Source: Azorinus chamasolen
Lineage: Eukaryota > Mollusca > Bivalvia > Cardiida > Solecurtidae
Length of the DNA: 64,000 nt
NCBI GenBank assembly: GCA_963576725.1
Contig: OY755251.1
Coordinates: 41,118,192 to 41,182,191, forward strand
Direction: 5' to 3'
The notes below the pieces were generated by a model that saw only the letters and a program-made list of their open reading frames with translations, did no database searches and was not told the origin of the DNA. Below, in pieces: positions 55,355 to 64,000 of the stretch. Positions within the stretch are counted from its first letter, which is position 1, and each line of letters opens with the position of its first letter. Position numbers and translations under genes: made by a program.

Positions 55355-55700
55355 CTAACCATTCACTCCATGATTATTCATGTAAGAAATAATTACATGA
55401 TGAATATTAATGAGCTATTTTCTATAATCTAACATGATTACATGAAACCTTAGCCATGCTATAATCGGTCATATTCCATAAGCAAAGAGAGTAGACTTTG
55501 ATAAAAAAAAAAAGCTCAGTGTATGTTTGTTTCGTCTTTGTGCGTCTCTTGATGTTTTTATAGTTATGTACATTTGTTGTTTCTTGTGTTGCTGTTCGGG
55601 CGGTTGTTTGTTCTGTATGTGGTGTTTCCTGCATGACTCATTTTTGTACTTACTATGTTTGCAAAGGCGTTGAAATGAATATATATAGAGTAACGGATTC
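55355..55700. mobile_element. Family A MITE, interrupted by repeat R
   Basis: CCATTCACTCCATGATTATT plus CATGTAAGAAATAATTACAT, CATAAGCAAAGAGAGTAGAC plus TTTGAT, then repeat R, then TATGTTTGCAAAGGCG and AGAGTAACGG at the right end. Confidence 0.7.
55502..55655 (+). repeat. Dispersed repeat R, copy 4, inserted in family A
   Basis: An A11 run at 55502 followed by CTCAGTGTATGTTTGTTTCG and TTTGTGCGTCTCTTGATGTT, collinear with 32455-32590. It sits between the two halves of the family A centre. Confidence 0.75.
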
Positions 55701-55730
55701 AGCACGACCTCCGTATCATACACATGTATC

Positions 55731-56360
55731 TATATAGCGGCAATGTTGGCTGGGGAGCACAAACATGTATCTGTATAGCGGCAATGTTGGCTGGGGAGCA
55801 CATGCATCCATATAGCGGCAATGTTGGCTGGGGAGCACATATATCTATATAGCGGCAATGTTGGCTGGGGAGCACATGTATCTATATAGCGGCAAAGTTT
55901 GCTTGGGAGCACATGCGTCTATATAGCGGCAATGTTGACTGGGGAGTACATGTATCTATATATCGGCAATGTTGGCTGGGGAGTACATGTATCTATATAG
56001 CGACCATGTTGGGTGGGGAGCACATGTATTTATATAGCGGCAATGTTTGGTGGGGAGCACATGTATCTATATAGCGGCAATGTTGGCTGGGGAGCACATG
56101 TATCTATATAGCGGCAATGTTGGTTGGGGAGCACATGTATCTATATAGCGGCAATGTTGGCTGTAGAGCACATGTATCTATATAGCGGCAATGTTGGCAG
56201 GGGAGCACATGTATCTATATAGCGGCAATGTTGGCTGGGGAGCACATGTATCCATATAGCGGCAATGTTGGCTGGGGAGCACATGTATCTATATAGCGGC
56301 ACTGTTGGCTGGGGAGCACATGTATCTATATAGCGGCAATGTTGCGTGGGGAGCACATGT
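55731..56360. repeat. 37-bp minisatellite, about 17 copies
   Basis: CATGTATCTATATAGCGGCA plus ATGTTGGCTGGGGAGCA. Minus-strand ORFs (Tyr-Arg-Tyr-Met-Cys-Ser repeats) follow the period and are artefacts. Confidence 0.97.
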
Positions 56361-56569
56361 TTTCTACGTCTAACGGACAAGCAGCTGACCAAACGACTGC
56401 CCCCGCCTGTTGCATCATTACAATAACTGATGTTGAAATGATTGGATTAATCAATGGAGATAAAATATTCATTTGAATCGTTCAGCCAGCTGCATTGCGC
56501 TCTAATGAAAACACGAGGGCATGTGCACTCAATTGTAACCATTATCCTGTTGTGTTGGTGATGTCTATG

Positions 56570-57075
56570 TAACCCTTTATCTCATGAATAATTATACAAA
56601 CATACATCAATTGGTTTATTACAATGGTTAAAGAAAAAAGAAACTACAGCATCAGATAATGCATACACTATTTTATAAGTAAACATATCATGTAGGAGCA
56701 TACCCTTATAAGAGTTCAGCTAATTCATAGCTATGATGTCATTATTTCTTAAATGTATATTCAACATCGAAATGCCTCTGCACTAGATCTATCGATTTCC
56801 CTTTCACTAACGTTTGCACAACACTGTCATACAAATGAAGATGCAATAGAGCTGATGACGGTTAATCAAACGGACCCTTACCCTGGTAAAATCACTCAAA
56901 TGTTACAAACAAACAATACCCATATCAGTCGACTCCTGTAGGAGCTGTTTGATCAATGTCTGCTTCGTTTGCTGATGGAACAATATCGCATGTTCGTATG
57001 TCATTACAAAACTTCAACTAGTCTATATTCACAAGGCCATCATTTTCGCATGACTATTCATTAATGAATTGTGAG
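56570..57075. mobile_element. Two family A MITE pieces in opposite orientation
   Basis: 56570-56735 begins ACCCTTTATCTCATGAATAA and runs to GTAGGAGCATACCCTTATAA. 56900-57070 has CAAACAATACCCATATCAGT plus CGACTCCTGTAGGAGCTGTT plus TGATCAATGTCTGCTTCGTT and ends GACTATTCATTAATGAATTG. Confidence 0.6.
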
Positions 57076-57154
57076 AGACAATGGCATGAATGCATAAATA
57101 ATGTTCTGCGTACTACAGTATTTCTTTTTTTAAGCGACTGTCTACATTAGACAT

Positions 57155-57262
57155 AATTGTGAGTGTTAAAGTGTGGTGGTAGCTTAAAGCAGAAAGCTCA
57201 TACTGCAACTTTCTGCATTACTTTCGTTAGCCATTAAGTAACCGCCTGCTTTTAATGGCAGA
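57155..57262. mobile_element. Family E MITE, internal part
   Basis: GTGGTGGTAGCTTAAAGCAG, AAAGCTCATACTGCAACTTT, TTCGTTAGCCATTAAGTAAC plus CGCCTGC. Confidence 0.6.
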
Positions 57263-57413
57263 TATCAGGGACTGGTGCTGAAAAAAATATTCAGTAAATA
57301 GTATTCAAGATACTCATATAAGCATGCTAAAACTTTAAATTTGAATATAAAATATATGACTTTATTTGTGTCTACATATCAATACTTTACCTGTTAATTT
57401 TTGTCTTCGACAG

Positions 57414-57608
57414 AACATCGGAGGCGGATATAACTGGTGCGACACTACCTTATTATCTATACAGATAGCTACGAGATTCCTGCCAGCTTTTCCTCCGCGA
57501 AACAGAAATAATAAAAACAACTTTGAATTTTGCAATACAGTTTCTTGCGGTAATAGTATTTTTAACATATTCATGCAGGTGTTACCTGAATGCCAGTGTC
57601 AACCATGA
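57414..57608 (+). CDS. Candidate terminal exon of a Cys-containing protein (unrecognised)
   Basis: A splice-acceptor-like tract TTTTTGTCTTCGACAG ends at 57413. The frame beginning there stays open for 64 codons, from NIGGGYNWCDTT to NTVSCGNSIFNIFMQVLPEC plus QCQP, and ends in TGA at 57606-57608. The amino-acid composition (spaced Cys, Gly-Gly-Gly-Tyr-Asn-Trp) looks more protein-like than that of neighbouring ORFs. I do not recognise a family. No upstream exon or nearby AATAAA is evident, so it may be a chance ORF. Confidence 0.25.
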   Translation, partial: NIGGGYNWCDTTLLSIQIATRFLPAFPPRNRNNKNNFEFCNTVSCGNSIFNIFMQVLPECQCQP

Positions 57609-57659
57609 ACAAGTTTAGAATCCGTTTTGTTGTGGTTTGTTTTTGCAAAATGTTTAACC

Positions 57660-57812
57660 TTAAACCCTTTCAGTGCGGATCACGAGTCACTAACGTCCTT
57701 TGCAAACAGTGTAGACACAGATGAGAGGGCTCCTAGAGCTATAAGCAGCCACCTGCCCTAAATACCAACTAATTAACACAATTCAGTGGCCGTTATACAG
57801 AGGTGTTACTGT
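57660..57812. mobile_element. Chimeric MITE: family G left half joined to family E right half
   Basis: Left: TTAAACCCTTTCAGTGCGGA, TTTGCAAACAGTGTAGACAC, AGAGGGCTCCTAG. Right: AGCTATAAGCAGCCACCTGC, ACAATTCAGTGGCCGTTATA plus CAGAGGTGTTACTG then TA. The junction lies within a few bases of the centre GGCTCCTAGAGC. Confidence 0.7.
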
Positions 57813-57924
57813 AAGTATTATACAATTTAAGAGGTATATCGCCTCTTGTGCTTCTATAGATGAATCTGTAATCTCCTGTGCAAACAGTTTGGAATCCCTT
57901 CCACACAGGACGTTCAATTTAGTA

Positions 57925-58048
57925 TAAATATCGGCCTTGGAGACAGATGGCAGCTCGCTTAATGCAGGGTGAAGTTCACCTTGCATTAAGCAGCCACCTG
58001 CCTAAAGGTATCTGAATTCTTCTCTACTAGAATTAGAGAGGTTTTAAT
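57925..58048. mobile_element. Family E MITE
   Basis: AGACAGATGGCAGCTCGCTT plus AATGCAGGGTGAAG against TTCACCTTGCATTAAGCAGC plus CACCTGCC: a hairpin lacking the GCTCC centre. Right end TAGAATTAGAGAGGTTTTAA. Confidence 0.75.
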
Positions 58049-58184
58049 GCATCTGTGGAAACAATGCTGACACAAAACAATGCTGACACAAAATAATGCC
58101 TGCTCTGTCTTCTCCAAGTAACTGAATATTTAATAGACTACTTATTTGGTCAATCTTTAGAGAAACGTGTGACAAATCAGACTT

Positions 58185-58255
58185 ACTCCGAGTCTCCTAG
58201 ATCCAAACTGTTTGCTTATGCCTGTCAAGACACGCTTAGCATGAGGAGAGTTACA
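58185..58255. mobile_element. Family D MITE, right half
   Basis: CTCCGAGTCTCCTAGATCCA plus AACTGTTTGCTTATGCC and GACACGCTTAGCATGAGGAG. Confidence 0.55.
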
Positions 58256-58370
58256 GAAATATCCTATCTAAACCTGAAACAGACAAGTGAAATGTATTTT
58301 GCGGGGAAGAGATTTACTCGTCCTGTGCTATGACAAATGTTACAAGTTCAGGTTATATCTTAGTTGTTAA

Positions 58371-58560
58371 CCCTTTCACTGTTGAAATTTCCAAATGACA
58401 ATTTCAAAATATAAACAGGTCAGATTCACTAACTGTGAATATTCGGGAATTCTATTAAAGAAAGCTTAACACGACAACAGTGCAAAGCCTGATGAGAGGG
58501 TTCATCTAGGAATCCCTATCCATGTCTGCCTTGCTTGCCAAAAAAAAGGGGGGCTAAACC
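58371..58560. mobile_element. Family G MITE, left end preserved
   Basis: TTAACCCTTTCACTGTTGAA, ACAGGTCAGATTCACTAACT plus GTGAATATTCGGG, CAACAGTGCAAAGCCTGATG plus AGAGGGTTCATCTAGGAATC plus CCTATCCATGTCTGCC. Confidence 0.72.
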
Positions 58561-58841
58561 TTTCGAATACACATTACATCCGTTTTGTTATGCTCTCTCG
58601 TCTAGATTTTAAAGTGTTTGCATATATGCATATATGCCATGATTTGCTTGAGCATATTTAATGTCTGACGTCAATACTTTCACACTCTAGACTATCTATA
58701 TCTTGTAATATTTCATCTGTTACCAAATTGCCCGCTTTGCTAGAGACAATGTCTGGGTCCTCCCACGCACGTTGTGTTTCAACTACAATAAACATAGCTA
58801 ATCCGAACACAACAAGCAGTATGGTTAGCCGGGTTTAACCC

Positions 58842-59083
58842 TTTCACGGTTCTATGTGTATTCCCAAGTTCAGCACTGAATATATATGGGCAAAGTAGTT
58901 ACAATGAAATATGGAAAGTGGAATAGTGTAGCCATTTATGAAAATAGAGCATCGGGTATTTCAAATTCTATGGGCAAACAGAGCAGACCCTGATCAGACG
59001 ACTCTTATAGGAGCCGGCTTATATTGGTCTACTCTGTTTGAAGATGTGTAAAAACACGTTTATATGAGGGAAAGGGTAAAGAC
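58842..59083. mobile_element. Family A/G-type MITE with good centre
   Basis: TTAACCCTTTCACGGTTC start. GGGCAAACAGAGCAGACCCT plus GATCAGACGACTCTTATAGG plus AGCCGGCTTATATTGG. Ends GAGGGAAAGGG followed by TAAA. Confidence 0.75.
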
Positions 59084-59085
59084 AG

Positions 59086-59215
59086 GTAGCAGCCTAATGC
59101 AGGATGAAAGACATGCACAACTCCTCTGGGTGCTCCTCTGGGAGCTTTCGGCATGGATTTCGGCATGAATTTCAGTCTGCATTAAGCAGCAACCTACATA
59201 ACAGTTTGTTAATAC
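59086..59215. mobile_element. Family E MITE, internal part
   Basis: GACAGGTAGCAGCCTAATGC plus AGGATGAAAG and TTTCAGTCTGCATTAAGCAG plus CAACCTAC arms, with a duplicated TGGGTGCTCCTCTGGGAGCT centre. Confidence 0.65.
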
Positions 59216-59227
59216 AGTTTATGCTAT

Positions 59228-59465
59228 TCCTTGCGGATAGTGATTTTATATCTATTGTATATCTTTTTCATATCTTTAACTGACCGGTGGAAATCATGTA
59301 GTTCCTTCCGGCTAGCAATTTCATATATATTGTACATCTTTCATTGTCTGGGTAGATAATCATGCTGATCGTTCCGGTTAGTGATTTCATCCATGTGAAG
59401 CGCTTTTGAACGCACATATCCAGTGTGAAAAGAGCGCTATATAAATGTGGTATAATAATAATAAC
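59228..59465 (+). mobile_element. SINE/LINE 3' region with GCGCTATATAAATG tail
   Basis: Three ~65-bp steps of TTCC..CCGG.TAG(T/C)(G/A)ATTTCAT..ATTGTA, then GTGAAGCGCTTTTGAACGCA and AAAGAGCGCTATATAAATGT with a (AATA)n end. This GCGCT...TATAAATG tail with short A/T-rich repeats is typical of animal SINE/LINE 3' ends. The head is not visible. Confidence 0.65.
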
Positions 59466-59534
59466 GAATTGTGAACTCTTATGTACTAAATATTCGTATT
59501 AGATAGGCTTGACTGTAGAGAAGTCAAAACGGAC

Positions 59535-59747
59535 ATGTGTTCAATCATGTTGTGCTTGACTGAGAGAAAACTGCCCCCAAGGAACAATAAAGGATCGCTA
59601 GAGATTTGTACATCTAAATGTCAAGGTTGTTCAATAGAACAATTTTGTATCCATTGTATCCTATACGGTGGACTTACTGGTTTGGTTAAAAGTCGTATAG
59701 GGAGAGATATGGATTATACAACGTACGTAGAACACAACAAATCCTAG
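59535..59747 (+). other. Unassigned 70-codon ORF
   Basis: Contains CTSKCQGCSIEQFCIHC, a small Cys cluster, but no recognised domain, splice site or homology. Probably chance. Confidence 0.2.
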
Positions 59748-59930
59748 ATGTGAGTCTCTTTCAAATAATCATGTATTGAGGATGAGATGTGAGCAGGCGG
59801 GTGCTATATTACCAGAGATGTAGATAAGACACTTTCTGATCAGACCGACTCACAGACAGATCAGCCAAATATTCATCTGTATCGTATCTACAACGCGATT
59901 TTGATAAGTAGTAGTAATATTGGGAATTGG

Positions 59931-60237
59931 GTGGAAGTGGTGGTCCAGTGGTAGGATGTTAGACTAGGGATCGAAGGTCCCCGGTTCGAATCCTGCCATC
60001 GGACTATCAGAATTTTTCTGAGCAACACAAATGCATCCCACGTTTGCTCCTCTCTACCCAGGTGTATAAATGGGTACCTGTGAGGGAAATAAGCCAATGT
60101 GGCATGGCTGCTTAGGGCGCCGAGTGTTAATGGCCGGCTTATAACCCAGTGATCAGGGGGTAAATTGTGAAGTCCGGAGAATATGTACATTGTATGTAGT
60201 TCCAAACTATAAACCTCACCTTTACCCTTTTTCTTTT
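59931..60237 (+). mobile_element. tRNA-derived SINE, full length with 13-bp duplication
   Basis: The pol III A box TGGTCCAGTGG (59941-59951) and B box GGTTCGAATCC (59983-59993) are both consensus and correctly spaced in a tRNA-like head. A conserved-looking central block CTACCCAGGTGTATAAATGG plus GTACCTG follows (60055-60080). The tail is pyrimidine-rich. TATTGGGAATTGG flanks at 59918-59930 and 60238-60250 are perfect direct repeats. The central block resembles the domain shared by invertebrate Nin-type SINEs, from memory. Confidence 0.9.
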
Positions 60238-60250
60238 TATTGGGAATTGG

Positions 60251-61020
60251 CAGAGCAATTTCTAAATTATTTTACTACGATTCCCTACATACGTATCTTA
60301 CACGTATATACAGCTCGGCGATAACATTCAACACTTTTCTTATTTATCAACAGTACATTAATCAGCGTACACAGCTTTGTGAAGATTTAATTTATTTTCA
60401 ATATCAGAAACTCGGAGGATGAATAAAAAAAAACGGTATTCCACAATCTGCTCCGATCTGGTATTTTCTTCTACTATGCAAGTGTATTTAATTGGAAGTG
60501 CTGACTGAGCCTCGTCCTTGCTAGTTCTGCTTTTACCCAATTACCTAATAGAGACACATATCAATGCCTTTTCCAAACTGTGTAGACATAGAATAGACGG
60601 TTTCTGTCGTCTGTTCTTTTGCTTATGAAATTTTGCACACTATTATCAGTTTCTACAGTTTCTGTCTTGCCGTAATCTGTCAGGTCACGCTGAGAGAATT
60701 CAGGGTTAAACATTCCTAGGACGTTCCACTTATTTTCAAACCAATGTATGGAGAACAATACAAATGGAAATTCATATTCATAATCACCATTCACTACCGC
60801 TAGCATAACAGCACATCTTTTTATTACTCAGTTATGGCACTGTCCTCAATTACCTCACATAACATTGATTTATATTCAAGTTTATGAGCATTCACCTGTA
60901 TAAAATTAATGTTGTTACAATATTGTTTGAAATTAGGCATGCATACAGTATGGTAGGTAGTCAGGGGATGCATAGAAACAATGACAGTAACCCCTTGAAA
61001 ACTCGGTTTTTCAATAAAGA
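60251..61020. other. Spacer with a short family A/D trace
   Basis: TTCCAAACTGTGTAGACATA plus GAATAGACGGTTTCTGTCGT at 60572 is MITE-like. No gene. Confidence 0.4.
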
Positions 61021-61021
61021 A

Positions 61022-61240
61022 GAACTTATGTATATTTAGGCAGGCGGCTGCTTAATGCAGTATAAAAATCATAGAGAAATATCCAAAAGGATGACTGTAT
61101 GACTTTCACATTGCACTAAGATGCTACCTGTCTTACTGACCGGCAATGGTATCAAATAGAACATCCGGGTTATGGTTGTTTTACTGTTTTGCAATGGTAT
61201 CAAATAGAACATCCGATTTAGGGTTGTTTTACTGTATTGC
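61022..61240. mobile_element. Family E MITE with a duplicated right end
   Basis: TTAGGCAGGCGGCTGCTTAA plus TGCAG, TTGCACTAAGATGCTACCTG plus TCTTACTGACCGGCAATGG. A 47-bp right-end block (GCAATGGTATCAAATAGAAC plus ATCCG...GGTTGTTTTACTGT) occurs twice at 61144-61238. Confidence 0.65.
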
Positions 61241-61404
61241 AATGTAGCCATTACAATGTTCTGCTCGTGCTACAATGCATTCATAATTGCATTGTATCGT
61301 TTGGAAGAGAACGAAACTCGTTAACAAACATTGTCTTGTATTGTGCTTCTGTTCTAAAAGTACAGTTGTTTGTCTCATTTCATCTCAACAATCGACCAGG
61401 CTTA

Positions 61405-61735
61405 AACCCTTAATCTTCTGAATAATTAAAACTTGTTCCAACGTGCTGAATATTAATTAAACAAAGCACGTATCAAAATTATGAAGAATATGATTTTGTA
61501 TGATAGACAGTGCATACTGAGATCAAAGTTCTCCCTCAGGGAGTGCTTTGATCCAGGTATACACTATTTACAAGCGTCTGATCAGGGTATGCACTGTTTG
61601 CTTATGATATATTATATGGGGTTTATTCCACAGTTCCTTTCATGGTTAACAAATCACCTGCTTATGATGCCACACTAAGACTCATCTAGTTACTATTCAT
61701 TAAGTAGATAACTTTTACATGCATATTCATTAGGT
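61405..61735. mobile_element. Family A-like MITE, diverged, two cores
   Basis: AAACCCTTAATCTTCTGAAT start. GACAGTGCATACTGAGATCA plus AAGTTCTCCCTCAGGGAGTG plus CTTTGATCCAGGTATACACT is a hairpin, followed by GCGTCTGATCAGGGTATGCA plus CTGTTTGC. Confidence 0.6.
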
Positions 61736-61739
61736 ATAC

Positions 61740-62065
61740 TTTTGATATTCAATACAATACATGTGTATCAGACAATGTTAAAACCTCATATTTCAAGGGC
61801 AATGTAAGTCGTGGTCTTCTGTCTGATTTTTGTAAAATGCTTCTCTGTATGAAATATGAAATAAAAGATGGCTAAGTCATAATGTTTAATTATTTCGTCA
61901 TCCATATCTTACAGTTGTCATCTAACAATTGTGACATGTTACTCATTTGATGAGCAATGCTCGTATTTTGAGACAATGGTATGTTGAGTTGCTTAACCTT
62001 CACACCGCTGTAAAATATCATGTCTGCTTAAAGTTGGATCTGGTGCAATTTGAATACTTCATATT
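61740..62065. other. AT-rich spacer, nothing recognised
   Basis: No supported feature. Confidence 0.5.
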
Positions 62066-62069
62066 CGAT

Positions 62070-64000
62070 TAAGCTTTTGCACAACTATTCTGAAGTTCAA
62101 CAAGCTTTTGCACAACTATTCTGAAGTTAAGCAAGCTTTTGCACAACTATTCTGAAGTTCAACAAACTTTTCCACAACTATTCTGAAGTTCAACAAGCTT
62201 TTGCACAACTATTCTGAGGCTCAACAAGCTTTTGCACAACTATTCTGAAATTCAACAAGCTTTTGCACAATTATTCTGAAGTTAAACAAGCTTTTGCACA
62301 ACTATTCTGAGGGCCAACAAGCTTTTGTACAACTATTCTGAAGTTCAACAAGCTTTTGTACAACTATTCTGAGGGTCAACAAGCTTTTGCACAACTATTC
62401 TGAAGTTCAACAATCTTTTGCACAATTATTCTGAAGTTCAACAAGCTTTTGCACAACTATTCTGAGGCTCAACAAGCTTTTGCACAACTATTCTGAAATT
62501 CAACAAGCTTTTGCACAACTATTCTGAAGTTAAACAAGCTTTTGCACAATTATTCTGAAGTTAAACAAGCTTTTGCACAACTATTCTGAGGGCCAACAAG
62601 CTTTTGTACAACTATTCTGAAGTTCAACAAGCTTTTGTACAACTATTCTCAGGGTCAACAAGCTTTTGCACAACTATTCTGAAGTTCAACAATCTTTTGC
62701 ACAATTATTCTGAAGTTCAACAAGCTTTTGCACAACTATTCTGAGGCTCAACAAGCTTTTGCACAACTATTCTGAAATTCAACAAGCTTTTGCACAACTA
62801 TTCTGAAGTTAAACAAGCTTTTGCACAACTATTCTGAAATTCAACAAGCTTTTGCACAACTATTCTGAGGGCCAACCAGCTTTTGCACAACAATTCTGAA
62901 GTTCAACAAGCTTTTGCGAAATTATTCTGAAGTTCAACAAGCTTTTGCACAACTATTCTGAGGGAGGGCCAACAAGCTATTGCATAACTATTCTGAAGTT
63001 CAACAAGCTTTTGCACAACTATTCTGAAGTTAAGCAAGCTTTTGCACAACTATTCTGAAGTTCAACACGATTTTGCACAACTATTCTGAAGTTCAACAAA
63101 CTTTTGCACAACTATTCTGAGGGCCAACATGCTTTTGCACAACTATTCTGAAGTTCAACACGCTTTTGCACAACTATTCTGAGGGCCAACAAGCTTTTGT
63201 ACAACTATTCTGAAGTTCAACAAGCTTTTGCACAATTATTCTGAAGTTCAACAAGCTTTTGCACAACTATTCTGAGGACCAACAAGGTTTTGCACAACTA
63301 TTCTGAAATTCAACAAGCTTTTGCACAACTATTCTGAAGTTAAACAAGCTGTTGCTTAACTATTCTGAAGTTCAACAAGATTTTGCACAACTATTCTGAA
63401 GTTCAACAAACTTTTGCACAACTATTCTGAAGTTCAACAAACTTTTGCACAACTATTCTGAAGTTCAACAAGCTTTTGCAAACTATACTGAGGGTCAACA
63501 AGCTTTTGCACAACTATCCTGAGGGTCAACAAGCTTTTGCACAACTATTCTGAAGTTCAACAAACTTTTGCACAACTATTCTGAAGTTCAACAAGCTTTT
63601 GCAAACTATCCTGAAGTTCAACAAGCTTTTGCACAACTATTCTGAGGGCCAACATGCTTTTGCACAACTATTCTGAAGTTCAACAAACTTTTGCACAACT
63701 ATTCTGAAGTTCAACAAACTTTTGCAAAACTATTCTGAAGTTCAACAAGCTTTTGCACAACTATTCTGAAGTTCAACAAACTTTTGCACAACTATTCTGA
63801 AGTTCAACAAGCTTTTGCAAACTATCCTGAAGTTCAACAAACTTTTGCACAACTATCCTGAGGTTCAACAAACTTTTGCACAACTATTCTAAAGTTCAAC
63901 AAGCTTTTGCACAACTATTCTGAAGTTCAACAAACTTTTGCACAACTATTCTGAAGTTCAACAAGCTTTTGCAAACTATACTTAGGGTCAACAAGCTTGG
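62070..64000. repeat. 31-bp minisatellite with HindIII sites, about 62 copies, continues past the window
   Basis: AACAAGCTTTTGCACAACTA plus TTCTGAAGTTC repeats. Variants GAGGCTC, GAGGGCC, GAAATTC and GTACAACT mark longer blocks: the GAGGCTC unit occurs at 62216, 62464 and 62743, spacings 248 and 279 (8 and 9 units). Confidence 0.98.

Noticed and set aside
59936..60005. A functional tRNA gene
   Set aside because: The A and B boxes are good but the acceptor and anticodon stems do not fold into a normal tRNA, and a SINE body, tail and 13-bp duplication follow.

Overview
The window looks like repeat-rich, AT-rich intergenic or intronic DNA from a metazoan, most likely a bivalve mollusc. That assignment is an inference. 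It rests on the dispersed repeat built on TGACCTTTGACC, a tRNA-derived SINE with a conserved central domain, a Penelope-like relic, a SETMAR-type mariner, many short palindromic MITEs and very abundant minisatellites. I recognise no intact host gene. The only coding traces are three broken transposable-element relics (Penelope-like GIY-YIG at 3809-4144, mariner transposase at 30329-31467, L1/Tx1-like reverse transcriptase at 31702-32216), one low-confidence terminal exon (57414-57608) and a possible retroposed mRNA 3' end (53301-53845). There is one 200-base assembly gap (31502-31701).

Layout. 1-14.4 kb: AT-rich spacer, a long (CA)n, the Penelope relic, small arrays and the first palindromic MITEs. 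14,415-20,882: one large foldback element whose arms are built from ~132-bp tandem units, flanked by a perfect 9-bp duplication (CCTTTTTCT). This is the most striking structure here. 21-30 kb: MITEs nested in a bivalve-type dispersed repeat, then a 53-bp minisatellite. 30.3-33.2 kb: mariner, gap, LINE relic and copies of another dispersed repeat. 34-52 kb: dense MITEs and six or more minisatellites. 52-57 kb: a 23-bp array interrupted by a polyadenylated insertion, a MITE inserted in a MITE, and a 37-bp array. 57-62 kb: MITEs, a chimeric MITE and a complete SINE with a 13-bp duplication. 62,070 to the end: a 31-bp array that runs off the window.

MITE families. I use working letters. A, C, D and G end in CCC(T/A)TT-type termini at TTAA (piggyBac-like). 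E has CAGTAAAACCTC-type termini at TA (pogo/Tigger-like). F has GCAGAGCT-type termini. A, C and E, although their ends and target sites differ, share the same central palindrome GCTCCTATAGGAGC or close variants. Insertions of one family in another can be read directly from the sequence, and several arrays are clearly amplified pieces of these MITEs. No autonomous partner for any MITE family lies in the window.
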